64,000 bases of DNA from positions 3,165-67,164 of the forward strand of contig CAZQDZ010000027.1 in the NCBI GenBank assembly GCA_964591455.1, in the 5' to 3' direction. The stretch's first letter is position 1. The number at the start of each line of letters is the position of its first letter. Under the pieces are notes generated by a model. The model was not told the DNA's origin, did no database searches, and saw only the letters and a program-made list of their open reading frames with translations. This DNA is from RFSX01 sp964591455. Lineage in GTDB: Bacteria > Bacteroidota > Bacteroidia > Chitinophagales > Saprospiraceae. This document shows, piece after piece, positions 16,768-27,438 of the stretch. Made by a program: the position numbers and the translations under genes.

Positions 16768-19700
16768 ATGACCAGACAACTCTTCTTTCTAATTACCATA
16801 ATTAGTCTTTCCTCTAGTATTGTATTATCACAGACAGATCAGGACAATACCAATGTCGGTGATATTGAGTGCAATAACCTTAATCCCACAGACTTCGAAA
16901 ATGACCTAGACAATATTCTATCTAATGTTGCTTGGTCAGATGCTTCATCGGGTGCTTGTAATGGTTTCCTCACTTATATAGGAATAAATGCCATCCAATC
17001 CAGCCCGCCTTATTCTTGTAACACTGCAGATGAAATAGAAGTAGAAGTAGTATTGGATTGTAATGGTAGTTCTATCATCATCACAGTATTTCTTTCTCCT
17101 ATAGATACTTTTACGCCATTTGTACTTGGTAGTGGACCACCTAGTCCAATATTTGAATGTGATATGGCCTTGACAGACCAGGATATTTCAGATTGGATAA
17201 ACGATGTCATAACGAATGGCACTGGAGTTGTAGATTACTTTGAAGATGCTTGTTCTTCAGTCCTTACTGTAACACTAGATAGCGGTGATCCTACACCATT
17301 GAATTTCACACAATGTATTAATGGTACTTATATGGTAGACTTTATCATAGAGGATGAATGTGGAAATTCATTCGATTGGACTGGTCAATTTGACATAGAA
17401 GATAATACACCACCAGACCTAGACTTATCAGGTGCAGTGGCTTCGTTGATAGAATGTGATGATTTGGGATCAATCCAGTCAGAGATAGAAGCGATATTAC
17501 TAGGACAGAATGTAATAATAGATGACTGTACTGATTTTAGTGGTCTTTCTATAGGTGACTTTTCGATTACGCCTGATCCAGCGACTGTTACCACTGCAGA
17601 CTTAAATCCAGGTGGTGCTACTTGTTATGAAATAACCTTTGATATAAACTATGAAGACCCTTGCGGTAACTTCAGTAATACAGCTCAGTTGACCATAGAA
17701 GTGGATGATACGGTACCGCCAGATTTTGGAGGTGTGAATCCCATGAATGATGCTCTTCTAGGAACTTTCTGTCCTAGAGAGGTTGTAGATATCCAATCCT
17801 TGATAGATAATATTCCAGGAGGAATAGATATCACGAATGTATTTGATGCATGTACTGATTTTTCCAATCTGACTATTTTTGATTTGTCCGTTTTAGGAGA
17901 GTTTTATCCTATTGATTGTGGCAAAACGGGATTTGTGGAATGGGAGATGATAGATGACTGTGGTAATGTACATCCTGACTCTCCATATATGCTAGAGTGG
18001 ACTGTGGGAGCCAGCCCTGGTAATCCAACATTAGAATGGTTAGGCAATGGTCCAGAAGATTTCTTCCCACCAAACGATATTACGATAAGTTTTGGCGATT
18101 CAGATTGTACTGATCAGCTCCCTAATTGTCTGTGGGAAAATCAGAACGGAAATACATGGCCATGGGAAGCCCTAGAAGATGTGCATTATGTAGGTGGCTG
18201 TGATGTAGAGGTATTCTATTCTCATATTCCTTGTTCGATGGTTGGCATGAATTTAAATCAAAATCCTCCTCCTGAGCTGATTGAATTTGCTACCAACAGT
18301 AGTACACCTACTGAGGTTTGTATCACTCTAACAGATGTATGTGATGGTACTGAATTGGAGTATTGTTTTGAGATTACGGTTCAGTGTGGCAGTTGTGGAC
18401 AAGTAAATTCGTCATTCTGTGAAACCTGCGAAGATTCAGACCTCTTATTTCCTAGCGGCTGTAGATTATGTGATCCAGTAGACCTAATGCGAGGATTTGA
18501 TTCTTGTAATGGATTTTGTCCAGCACCTTGCCCTGTAGATGCCAGCGGAGATCAGCCACCAGTCTTGTGTAATGATGGGGGTAATGTCCCTCATAATATG
18601 TCCTGGTTTGCCTTTGTGGCCAACGCAGAATCCCTCACGCTGGATATTGAAGTAGAAAATTGTACTACTGGAAATGGCATCCAAGTTGGCATATATGATA
18701 GTTGCGATTTTGATGAATGTATTGTTTGGTCTGGAGGTTGTACGACAGCAGACCAAACTTTGCAAACCAGTAATTATATTTTAGGACAAACCTATTACCT
18801 GTTTATAGATGGTTGCAATGGAGATGATTGTGAATTCAATGTAAGTATTAGAGAAGTAGGATTTTTAGGATTGCCTGAGATAGATGCCATCACGGCATTC
18901 AGCAATACAAGAGAAGAAAGACTTACTGATAATCTAAATGACCCATCAAATCCGGTAGTCACTGGTGACTGTGGTACAGCCAGCAGTATCACTGTCTGCC
19001 CTGGCGAAGAAATTCAGTTTGGCATAGTACACAAAGGAGATCCCGGTAATGGTATTCCTGAACATAGAGATGCCTGTGGTGAGTACTCAGAAGAATTGGA
19101 TGCCACCTTTTTATGGTCGACTTCATGGGCAGGAGATATAGAGCATAATCCAATAACTAATGGCGGAGGATTTATACCGCCACTTATACTACCCGAGATA
19201 GAAGGTCTATATGAGATATGTCTAGAAGCAATAGATTTCGAATGTGATCCCCAACTTGGTGGCATTTGTCTGCAAGTGGTTGTAGAAAGTGGACTAACCA
19301 TAAATCATTATGTAGATAACGATGGGGATGGGTTTGGTGCAGGACCAGCTATATTACTTATGTGTGGAGATAACCCTGGATTTTCACTAAATGATGATGA
19401 CTGTGATGACACAGATCCTCTCGTCTTCCCCGGAAGCATAGATTATTGTTGCAATGGGATAGATAATGATTGTGATGGAATAATCGACGAAGATTTTCCA
19501 AATTTTATCTTTCCCCATATAGCTTCTGCTTGCACGACTTCATCCATCAACTACACGTGGGATATAGATGCAAGAGCTGATTATGCGTATACTATAACAG
19601 TAAATGGTGTACCAGTTCAGAATGTGCCAGGACCCAATGACAGTAATTTTATTCTTGACGGATTAGCTGTAGGTGATGTCGTAGAATTTTGTGTAACTGC

Positions 19701-21099
19701 AAGTTATCCGAATAATGATCCTGTATTTAATAATTGTGTGGTCAAAGAAATAATTCTAGACGCAGATGGAGACGGTGTATCTGCAGAGGAAGACTGTGAT
19801 GATAACGACCCAGATGTATTCCCCAATAATCCAGAAATATGTGATGGCAAAGACAATAATTGTGATGGGATGATTGACGAAGGGTTTAATCCTGTTGCGC
19901 CTTTACTCACTTGTGGCACTATTACAACAAATTCCATAACTGTAGATTGGCAGGACATAGATAATCTGCAGGAATATCTCATTTTTGCTGATGGCATCTT
20001 TTTCAATTCATCAACCATATCCGAACAGCTTTTAATAAATATTCTTCCCGGAACTACGACTACAGTAACTGTTACAGCAGTATTTAATAATGGCTGTGAA
20101 TCATTAACAAGTGAAATAGAATGTACTACAAGAGGTATTATAGATTTGGATGGTGACGGGGTTCCATCTAATGAGGATTGCGACGACAATGACCCTAATA
20201 ACTTCCCAGGAAATACAGAAGTCTGTGATAATAGAGACAATGATTGTAATGGCATCATCGATGAAGGGTTTGTCAGAGAAATTCCTACTCCATTATGCTT
20301 TGACATCACTGGCACTTCGATAAGAGTGGATTGGCAAGATATTGCTGAGGCAGAAAGTTATAATATTTTTCTAGATGGAAATTTTGCAGGCTCTACAACT
20401 GATACAGAATTCACCTTAGATAATCTTATTGCAGCGACCACTTACAGAATTATGGTAGAGATACAATATAACAATGGGTGCCCGATGGTAAACTCAGAAG
20501 TTATTTGTGGCACAGAAGGCGTCATAGACGATGACGGCGACGGTGTACCATCAGATCTGGACTGTGATGATAGTGACCCCAACAACTTCCCTGGCAATAC
20601 TGAAGTCTGTGATGAGGCTGATAATAATTGTGACGGTCAGGTAGACGAAGGCGTAACGATGATTTTCTTTGTAGATAGTGACAGGGATGGATTCGGAGAT
20701 GATAATTCAATGGTTACCGCTTGCCAGCAACCGCCTGACACGGTCTCACAAGGTGGAGACTGCGATGATACTAATCCTAACATCAACCCTGCCGCAACAG
20801 AAATTCCTAACAACGGCATCGACGAAGACTGCGACGGTGCAGATCAGACCACGAGTACGCTAAACATTGCTGGACATGAGGTAGAAATCTATCCTAACCC
20901 AGTTACTGAGTATCTGACGGTTAGCTCTACCTTATCTGAATTAAATTATACACTGATAGCTAGAGATGGCAGCGTCGTAAAGCAAAATGTTTTGAAAAAT
21001 GGACAGATAGATATGAGTGGATTATCTAGTGGTGTGTATCTATTGAGAATACAGGATATTAATAATAATGGTGGTGTGATTAGGGTGGTGAAGATGTAA
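16768..21099 (+). CDS. large T9SS-secreted protein with MopE motifs and type A sorting domain
   Basis: 1443 residues from the ATG at 16768 (signal peptide TRQLFFLITIISLSSSIVLSQ); the frame is open to a TTG at 16729, but that would bury the signal peptide. The N-terminal 420 residues are HYR/Ig-like modules (IEDECGNSFDWTG; DPCGNFSNTAQLTIEVDDT). The middle has a Cys-rich segment shared with the next gene (CDVEVFYSHIPC). Then come five MopE-type metal-binding motifs (e.g. CDDNDPDVFPNNPEICDG, DNNCDGMIDEGF) interleaved with fibronectin III-like domains (NSITVDWQDI). It ends with a T9SS type A sorting domain (EIYPNPVTEYLTVSS to VIRVVKM). Likely exported and anchored at the outer membrane or released. 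The ligand is unknown; calcium binding by the DxDxDG loops is inference. Confidence 0.85.
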   Translation: MTRQLFFLITIISLSSSIVLSQTDQDNTNVGDIECNNLNPTDFENDLDNILSNVAWSDASSGACNGFLTYIGINAIQSSPPYSCNTADEIEVEVVLDCNGSSIIITVFLSPIDTFTPFVLGSGPPSPIFECDMALTDQDISDWINDVITNGTGVVDYFEDACSSVLTVTLDSGDPTPLNFTQCINGTYMVDFIIEDECGNSFDWTGQFDIEDNTPPDLDLSGAVASLIECDDLGSIQSEIEAILLGQNVIIDDCTDFSGLSIGDFSITPDPATVTTADLNPGGATCYEITFDINYEDPCGNFSNTAQLTIEVDDTVPPDFGGVNPMNDALLGTFCPREVVDIQSLIDNIPGGIDITNVFDACTDFSNLTIFDLSVLGEFYPIDCGKTGFVEWEMIDDCGNVHPDSPYMLEWTVGASPGNPTLEWLGNGPEDFFPPNDITISFGDSDCTDQLPNCLWENQNGNTWPWEALEDVHYVGGCDVEVFYSHIPCSMVGMNLNQNPPPELIEFATNSSTPTEVCITLTDVCDGTELEYCFEITVQCGSCGQVNSSFCETCEDSDLLFPSGCRLCDPVDLMRGFDSCNGFCPAPCPVDASGDQPPVLCNDGGNVPHNMSWFAFVANAESLTLDIEVENCTTGNGIQVGIYDSCDFDECIVWSGGCTTADQTLQTSNYILGQTYYLFIDGCNGDDCEFNVSIREVGFLGLPEIDAITAFSNTREERLTDNLNDPSNPVVTGDCGTASSITVCPGEEIQFGIVHKGDPGNGIPEHRDACGEYSEELDATFLWSTSWAGDIEHNPITNGGGFIPPLILPEIEGLYEICLEAIDFECDPQLGGICLQVVVESGLTINHYVDNDGDGFGAGPAILLMCGDNPGFSLNDDDCDDTDPLVFPGSIDYCCNGIDNDCDGIIDEDFPNFIFPHIASACTTSSINYTWDIDARADYAYTITVNGVPVQNVPGPNDSNFILDGLAVGDVVEFCVTASYPNNDPVFNNCVVKEIILDADGDGVSAEEDCDDNDPDVFPNNPEICDGKDNNCDGMIDEGFNPVAPLLTCGTITTNSITVDWQDIDNLQEYLIFADGIFFNSSTISEQLLINILPGTTTTVTVTAVFNNGCESLTSEIECTTRGIIDLDGDGVPSNEDCDDNDPNNFPGNTEVCDNRDNDCNGIIDEGFVREIPTPLCFDITGTSIRVDWQDIAEAESYNIFLDGNFAGSTTDTEFTLDNLIAATTYRIMVEIQYNNGCPMVNSEVICGTEGVIDDDGDGVPSDLDCDDSDPNNFPGNTEVCDEADNNCDGQVDEGVTMIFFVDSDRDGFGDDNSMVTACQQPPDTVSQGGDCDDTNPNINPAATEIPNNGIDEDCDGADQTTSTLNIAGHEVEIYPNPVTEYLTVSSTLSELNYTLIARDGSVVKQNVLKNGQIDMSGLSSGVYLLRIQDINNNGGVIRVVKM

Positions 21100-21611
21100 G
21101 TAATTCATTCTCACATAATCAATTTATATTACTGAATAGCGCATCTAAGATGCACTATAACCAACAGATTCTCTAGATTTACGCATAGTTAGCATGTTAA
21201 ACTGATATCGAAAATGAGCAGTTTCTCATTTAGAAGCTAGCTAATTATACTTGCCTACCGGCGGTTTTCTTTTTCATTGAAAAAAAGAAACAAAATTCTA
21301 GGCTGTACCCATTTCTTAACGCTAACTCAGCTTTAAATAGCTAAACAAGCGCCAAACTCCTCCTTACAGTCGTCAGACAACGGCCATTGTTTTTAACGCC
21401 ATTTAAAACCTCCTTAGCTAAAATGGCTAAAGGCCGTCCAATCAACTACCCATCAATAAAAATCATGTAGCCTAAATGGTCTATTCATTTATATTATTTC
21501 ATGCCTCACTAATTAGAAGCGCATTCTATTCTGCTAATAATTTTAGTCGGATAATAATTATGAATTCCCTATATTTAGGAATACACAATTATTAATCGAC
21601 AATCATCCATT
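21100..21611. repeat. intergenic region with probable dispersed repeat
   Basis: 512 bp without a gene between the two paralogous secreted proteins. The central part (about 21255-21450) has the look of a dispersed Bacteroidota intergenic element: CTTTTTCATTGAAAAAAAG near 21270, then GTCGTCAGACAACGGCC near 21370 and GCTAAAATGGCTAAAGGCC near 21420. Short inverted segments (TTTTTCATTGAAAAA; GGCCATTG... against ...AATGGCTAAAGGCC) support a structured repeat. Whether other copies exist in the genome cannot be seen here. Confidence 0.4.
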
Positions 21612-24600
21612 ATGCTACGATCATTACTTTACTGCCTATTTGCAGCCACGCTGTTCACTAATTCCATTTCAGGACAAACCCCACTTAGATGGATAGGACA
21701 GCCTAGTAATCACTATCCTGGCAGTGACATATCTATAGCTCCTCAAGATTGTAACAGTGATTTCATTCCATGTGTATGGATGGACAACGATATGAACGTC
21801 TGGGAATGGGAAGCCGTAGAAGGTGTCGTGTGGGAAGGTGGGTGTGATGTGAGTGTAGAGTATAGTCATCTACCATGCCGATCCGCTATAGACATTGCCC
21901 CACAAACAATCCCTCCTGATTTAATCTTTTCAGAGATTGATGATATTAATGTCACCTTAGTGTGTATAAAACTAACGGACCATTGCAATGGTGATGAGCT
22001 GGAGCATTGTTTTTCAGTAGCAGTGATATGTGGATTATGTGACGAGGATAATGTTCCATTCTGTAGCACTTGTGAATCAGCTGCTCTTCCTTTTCCTTCT
22101 GGGTGCTTATTCTGTGATTCTGTCAATTTAAATGAGGGTGTGACATCCTGCCTTCCATTCTGTGAGCAACCTTGCCCAATACAAGAAGACCAACCTTTCA
22201 TGCTCTGTGGATTTGATGCCAATGTGCCTAATAACATGGCTTGGTTTGCTTTTGTAGCAGGATCAGACATACTAACTATAGATATGGAAGTTGGCTTTTG
22301 TAGAACTGGGCAAGGCCTTCAACTGGGTGTATATGAAAGCTGTGACTTTGAAGAATGCGTGATTTGGTCCGGTGGTGGATGTGTTCCAATTGATCGGGCT
22401 CTTACTGGCACTTTTAATGTAGGTCAGACATATTATCTTTTTGTAGACGGATGCAACGGGGATGATTGTCCGTTTACTCTATTTATTGAAGGTGCTGATG
22501 GTAATTCTAACCTTCCTTTGCCTGATGCCATTACAGCATTCAGCACGTGTAAGAATACCTTTCTGACAGATAATGCCCAAGACCCTGCCATGCCAGAAAA
22601 TGCAAGTGCCTCAGGGTTATGCTTTGCTAACAATAGAATAACTACCTGTGTAGGAGAAGAAATTCAATTTGATTTAATTCATCAGGGTCTTCCTGATTCC
22701 ACAATAGACGAACATATTAATCCATGCTCCAATTATAGTGAGAGCCTAGACGCCACTTTCACTTGGCAGACAAGTTGGATGGGTGATATAGAACAGACGC
22801 CTTCATTGGATGGTGCCGTTATTCCTCTTCTGACCATGCCAGATTCTGTAGGGATCTATGAATTGTGTTTGGAATTTATCTTGGCTGATTGTGTTACGAT
22901 ACCAGCAAATCAGTGTATTGAACTTCATGTAGTGGACAATCAAAGTGTCACTTACTTTATAGATGAGGACAATGATGGATTTGGCGTAGGACAAGCTATT
23001 TCAGGCAGTTGTATTATCCCAGATGGATTTGCTTGTCTCGCTGGAGATTGTGATGATACAAATCCAATGATATATCCAGGAGCAGAAGAGATATGTGATG
23101 GCTTAGATAATGATTGTGATAGTGCCACTATCGATGGCATGATAAATATCCAACCTTTAATATTAAGTTGTGAGGATATAACCTCTAGCTCAGTATTTAT
23201 AAGATGGGACCCCTTGATTGATGTATTTCATGAGATATTTATAGACGGTATGTTTTTTACGGCAATGGATGATAATAACTTTCGAATCGATGATTTACAA
23301 CCAGATACTGAGGTGACTGTAACTATCATCACCACTTATGAGAATGGCTGTACCCAGACCTCTGAGATGACATGCAGAACTGCACGTATTAATTGCAGTG
23401 AAGTATTTATTACCCCGTCCAGACCAAGTCATCCTAACGAAAATCCTGAAGGACCATATTTTCCAGGTGAAATAGTGAGTATAGGAATTGCAGTGTTCTT
23501 TTCTGCAGACCCTGTAGGCTCAGGAAATGATTGTCAATGGATTCAAGGTCTCATACCTAGTTTTGGAGAAGGATGGGATTTAGAGGCTAATGATCCGTTT
23601 GCTAATGGTCCAGAAGGATCGATTTTATTTCCTGATGGATCGGTCAATTTGAATATACTTCAACCTAATACTCAGATCGTAACAAACGCTAGAGGAGAGA
23701 ACGAACTAGTGAATGCAAATGGCCTATCTCTACCAGCAGGCATGGCCTTACCACAGGGGTGGTGGCTTACCTCTAATGGTTCTGGCTGTGCAAACAATGG
23801 TAATCCCAATACAATGTGGGGACTCCCACAAGGATGTGGTTCAGATTTATTATTTGAATTCCAGTTAGCCTTACAGGTCAAAGCTGACATTAACCCTTCA
23901 GATTGTCAAGAACAGGATTTTCTTAAAGTTAACTTATTTGTATATTCTGATGGGATGACTGGGTGTAGGCAAAATGCAAGCTGTGCTAATGATCAACCAG
24001 GTTTGTTTTTGGCTTCAGTAGACTGCACCGCAGAACCTACGGCAACTGTCTTTGACGAATATCCATTCTTAACAGGCGTAGTAGATACAACTGATTGCGA
24101 AGGGACAACTATAAGTGTGTATGATTCAGGTTCTTTTAGTTTCATACATATTGTAACGCCAGATAGTGGCGTCTTATACTTTGAGAATGGCTCTTTATTC
24201 TGTACAGATGCTGTTGGCTTTAGTTGTTTGGATGCGTATGGCTTAAGTACACCATCGACCACATTCAATTGTGAAGATGACCCAGGAGTAGATCCAGGCA
24301 CACAACCAGATATAGCCACAGACTTTCCATGGATAGGTGATATTATAGACTTCAGTAATTGTGATGGAACGATAGTAGAGTTATATCAATTTGGCTCTCA
24401 GGTCTTTCCTTATATTATTACAGATGATTCCGCTGTGCTCTACAGCAATACAGGACAATTGTACTGCACCAGTGCGCTTCCCAATTTTGATTGCATTGAT
24501 ATCTATGGACTCAGTGCTCCTATAGATACATGGAGATGTGACGGTGGGATAGGGCCAGACCCACTGCCAGGCATATTTGAGGATTATCCTTTCTTGAGTG

Positions 24601-25085
24601 ACATATTGGACCCTGACGATTGTGATGCTAACATTACTGTATACCAGATGGGGAATTTTGTAGCACTATTCATCGAGTCTAATGGCGAGACAACGATGTA
24701 TAATTCTGATGGATTATTCTATTGTCAAGATGCACCAAATTTTAGTTGTTTGGTCACCTACGGATTTGCTATTGATGACATCATAGATGAGTGGTCATGC
24801 AGTGGTTTTGAAGAAGAAATATTTGATACCCGTAGTAGTGAGGCTCAGATAGATACCCCTGTTCTCTATCCTAATCCTTCTAACGGTATCGTATATCTTA
24901 AAGGACTTGCTGCTGATGCAGAATCGTATGCTTACCGATTATATGACAGGCAAGGCGTAAGTGTCATGACTGGTGAGATTTCTAATGGTGGTCATATTGA
25001 TATATCTGAGTTAGCCTCTGGTATCTATATAATGAGCATTAATATGGGTGAAGAAGTGACCGTATTAAAACTTATAAGGATGTAG
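21612..25085 (+). CDS. T9SS-secreted protein, partial paralogue of the upstream gene, with three novel C-terminal repeats
   Basis: 1157 residues with signal peptide (LRSLLYCLFAATLFTNSISGQ). Residues about 25-440 align with the middle of the upstream protein: LRWIGQPS versus LEWLGNGP, WEWEAVEGVVWEGGCDVSV versus WPWEALEDVHYVGGCDVEV, then the shared Cys-rich and jelly-roll-like parts (NNMAWFAFVAGS; YLFVDGCNGDDC). One MopE motif (CDDTNPMIYPGAEEICDG) and one FN3-like domain follow, then a cohesin-like segment (PYFPGEIVSIGIAVFF). About residues 815-1060 are three tandem 80-residue repeats not recognised from any named family. The C-terminus is a type A sorting domain (VLYPNPSNGIVYLKG to VLKLIRM). 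Probably a surface or released adhesin/binding protein. Confidence 0.85.
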   Translation: MLRSLLYCLFAATLFTNSISGQTPLRWIGQPSNHYPGSDISIAPQDCNSDFIPCVWMDNDMNVWEWEAVEGVVWEGGCDVSVEYSHLPCRSAIDIAPQTIPPDLIFSEIDDINVTLVCIKLTDHCNGDELEHCFSVAVICGLCDEDNVPFCSTCESAALPFPSGCLFCDSVNLNEGVTSCLPFCEQPCPIQEDQPFMLCGFDANVPNNMAWFAFVAGSDILTIDMEVGFCRTGQGLQLGVYESCDFEECVIWSGGGCVPIDRALTGTFNVGQTYYLFVDGCNGDDCPFTLFIEGADGNSNLPLPDAITAFSTCKNTFLTDNAQDPAMPENASASGLCFANNRITTCVGEEIQFDLIHQGLPDSTIDEHINPCSNYSESLDATFTWQTSWMGDIEQTPSLDGAVIPLLTMPDSVGIYELCLEFILADCVTIPANQCIELHVVDNQSVTYFIDEDNDGFGVGQAISGSCIIPDGFACLAGDCDDTNPMIYPGAEEICDGLDNDCDSATIDGMINIQPLILSCEDITSSSVFIRWDPLIDVFHEIFIDGMFFTAMDDNNFRIDDLQPDTEVTVTIITTYENGCTQTSEMTCRTARINCSEVFITPSRPSHPNENPEGPYFPGEIVSIGIAVFFSADPVGSGNDCQWIQGLIPSFGEGWDLEANDPFANGPEGSILFPDGSVNLNILQPNTQIVTNARGENELVNANGLSLPAGMALPQGWWLTSNGSGCANNGNPNTMWGLPQGCGSDLLFEFQLALQVKADINPSDCQEQDFLKVNLFVYSDGMTGCRQNASCANDQPGLFLASVDCTAEPTATVFDEYPFLTGVVDTTDCEGTTISVYDSGSFSFIHIVTPDSGVLYFENGSLFCTDAVGFSCLDAYGLSTPSTTFNCEDDPGVDPGTQPDIATDFPWIGDIIDFSNCDGTIVELYQFGSQVFPYIITDDSAVLYSNTGQLYCTSALPNFDCIDIYGLSAPIDTWRCDGGIGPDPLPGIFEDYPFLSDILDPDDCDANITVYQMGNFVALFIESNGETTMYNSDGLFYCQDAPNFSCLVTYGFAIDDIIDEWSCSGFEEEIFDTRSSEAQIDTPVLYPNPSNGIVYLKGLAADAESYAYRLYDRQGVSVMTGEISNGGHIDISELASGIYIMSINMGEEVTVLKLIRM

Positions 25086-25189
25086 GTATGACAAGAAAGG
25101 CTATTTAATTATGAGATGGATACTTGAATATATAGAGATAAGATAGTATCGAAATAATTTTTACTATCTTAACTCATATAATTTAAGCC

Positions 25190-27412
25190 TTGCGTCATTT
25201 AATATTTATAGTCTTTACCTTATCACTTATATTCTTCTCATACACAAGGGAGTCTGCGACAAGCGTAAAGCCCCGCAGTACAACTGAATTTTCTGCAGAA
25301 AATGCTATGGACTACCTCAAAGTCATCGCTGCAGAAACCCACCCGATAGGTAGCACAGCCAATCAGAAAGTGAGAGACTATCTGGTGGAAGAATTAGAAA
25401 GACTGGGATTAGAGACTAAGGTAGAAACAGGCCTTGTCCACTTGCCTTACTCTGGCAACTATAACCGGTCCGCATATGTGGAAAATGTAATAGCCACACT
25501 TCCTGGTTCTGAGCCAGGCAGCAAAAAAGTAGCGCTGGCCGCTCACTATGACAGTGTATTTGAAGGACCAGGCGCCGCAGACGATGGGTATGCCGTGGCC
25601 GCTATGATAGAAACTGTCAAGTTACTGAAAGACCAGCCCAGAAAAAACGACATCCAGCTTATCATTACAGATGGAGAAGAGATGGGTCTACTGGGGGCAC
25701 AATTCCATGTCAAGAAGTATACTATGGAGGACATTGGCATCCTGCTCAATTATGAAGCGAGAGGTAACGAAGGGCCAGGCATCTCATTTGAGTGGTCAGA
25801 CAATAATGCCTGGATGGTCAGGGAAATGAAAAAAGCATCTATCAGACCGATAGCCAATTCACTCTCCTATGAAATTTATAACAGAATGCCTAATAGCTCA
25901 GATTTTACGGCATTCAAAAAAAGAAAAGTGCCAGGCATCAATCATGCGTTTATAGATGGGTTCTCTTACTATCACAATCCAGCTGACAATGTGGAGAACA
26001 TAAGCATGGAGAGCATACAACACACTGGTGAGAATATGTATCTCATGACCAAACACTTTAGCAATTATGATTTTTCTATGGTAGAATCTGGGAATGCAAG
26101 CTTCTTCAATTTCTATGGTCTGCTTATTCATTATCCATCCTCGCTAGATTTAGTTTTGCTAGTATTACTAGGAATAATTATTATTGGTTTAATTATTCTT
26201 ATATCTAAGAAGATGGAGTTCCATTGGACAAGGTTTTTTAGTTCCTTGGCTTGGATGTTATTTACAATTATAGGGATTTGTGCATTGAATTTTGGGTTAG
26301 CAAGTATCTTGAAATCTGTGTATCCGCAATATGCTACTTTTTACAGTCATCATTATTATAATCATGAGTGGTATCTGATTGCCGGATTAGGATTGACCCT
26401 ATTTATTACAGCCATATTGTCAGGACGCATCCTTCAAGCCAAAAGTAGAACAGAGACGGGAATGGCTATGCTTGCACTACTTACCTTACTCTCTATAGTC
26501 ATTTTCTTAACTATGCCTACTGGCGTATATGTTATGTTATTGCCTGCGCTGTTTTTCGGTATTTGCATGATACCAATTACAATTGCAAAAAATAGAAATA
26601 ATTATAATTGGCTATTGTCATTGGCATTCATTATTCTAATCTCAGGACTATGGACCGTGCTTACACATAATCTCTATTTAGCGTTTAGCCTGGCTGCCTT
26701 ACCAGGTGCAGTGCTGTTTATAATGTTGGGTACTTTTGCAAGTATGTATTTGATGCCAGGGACATGGAACAACCAAGGCAGAAAGATTTTTGGAGTAGTC
26801 GGCATACTATTATTTGTTAGCAGTCTGATAATTGCACATATCAAGACTAAACCTTCTGAGAAAGAGCCGCTACTCACAAATCTAAAATATGTATACGATG
26901 CCAAAGACAACGCAACTTACAGGGCTACCTTCGATGATTACTTACATGAAGGACATCAAAATCTAAAGGAGGAGGCTACATCCAAAAGACTGCCATGGCA
27001 TCTCCCTTTTACAACTCATTATCAATCTTCCGAAGCAAGTCTTTCTCATTATCGCTCTCAAATAGAAAAAGACACCGCTGCTTTAGATTATGTGTGTAAG
27101 GTGTACAATCCCAAAAGAGCACATATAGCCTACATTAAAATTCCTGACACCAATAACGTAGACAGTCTTATACTCAATAATAGAATCAAAAAAGATGTAT
27201 CTAAAAACAATAGAGGCAAGTATTCACTGACGCTTTATGGCATTGGTCTGGATTCATTAGAAGTTAGAATTATTCCTAAAGATAAATCTAAACCGGCATC
27301 CTTATACGTAAATATGGAATATGAGGGCCTACCGGAAGAATTGCCTTTACCCGAGGGCTATGCATGGAATGATGCGACAACTTTCATCAGTAACAAAGTG
27401 GACTTTAAATAA
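25190..27412 (+). CDS. M28-family zinc aminopeptidase with C-terminal membrane domain
   Basis: 740-residue protein starting at TTG 25190 with a signal/anchor (RHLIFIVFTLSLIFFSYT). The N-terminal M28 metallopeptidase domain has zinc ligands H119 and D121 (AAHYDSV), bridging D131/D132 (GAADDG), the catalytic E163-E164 (DGEEMGLLGA), and a distal His in DGFSYYHNPADNVENI. Residues about 305-555 form eight or nine transmembrane helices, followed by a 180-residue extracytoplasmic tail. The overall plan resembles Fxna/ERMP1-type M28 proteins. It likely trims peptides in the periplasm; substrate unknown. Confidence 0.88.
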   Translation: MRHLIFIVFTLSLIFFSYTRESATSVKPRSTTEFSAENAMDYLKVIAAETHPIGSTANQKVRDYLVEELERLGLETKVETGLVHLPYSGNYNRSAYVENVIATLPGSEPGSKKVALAAHYDSVFEGPGAADDGYAVAAMIETVKLLKDQPRKNDIQLIITDGEEMGLLGAQFHVKKYTMEDIGILLNYEARGNEGPGISFEWSDNNAWMVREMKKASIRPIANSLSYEIYNRMPNSSDFTAFKKRKVPGINHAFIDGFSYYHNPADNVENISMESIQHTGENMYLMTKHFSNYDFSMVESGNASFFNFYGLLIHYPSSLDLVLLVLLGIIIIGLIILISKKMEFHWTRFFSSLAWMLFTIIGICALNFGLASILKSVYPQYATFYSHHYYNHEWYLIAGLGLTLFITAILSGRILQAKSRTETGMAMLALLTLLSIVIFLTMPTGVYVMLLPALFFGICMIPITIAKNRNNYNWLLSLAFIILISGLWTVLTHNLYLAFSLAALPGAVLFIMLGTFASMYLMPGTWNNQGRKIFGVVGILLFVSSLIIAHIKTKPSEKEPLLTNLKYVYDAKDNATYRATFDDYLHEGHQNLKEEATSKRLPWHLPFTTHYQSSEASLSHYRSQIEKDTAALDYVCKVYNPKRAHIAYIKIPDTNNVDSLILNNRIKKDVSKNNRGKYSLTLYGIGLDSLEVRIIPKDKSKPASLYVNMEYEGLPEELPLPEGYAWNDATTFISNKVDFK

Positions 27413-27438
27413 TTAATGTGCCAGATTTAAAATAAATC

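Noticed and set aside
19704..20315. 203-codon open frame on the minus strand inside the first large secreted gene
   Set aside because: It is antisense to MopE/FN3 repeats; Ser/Pro-rich composition is the mirror of the Asp/Gly-rich coding strand.
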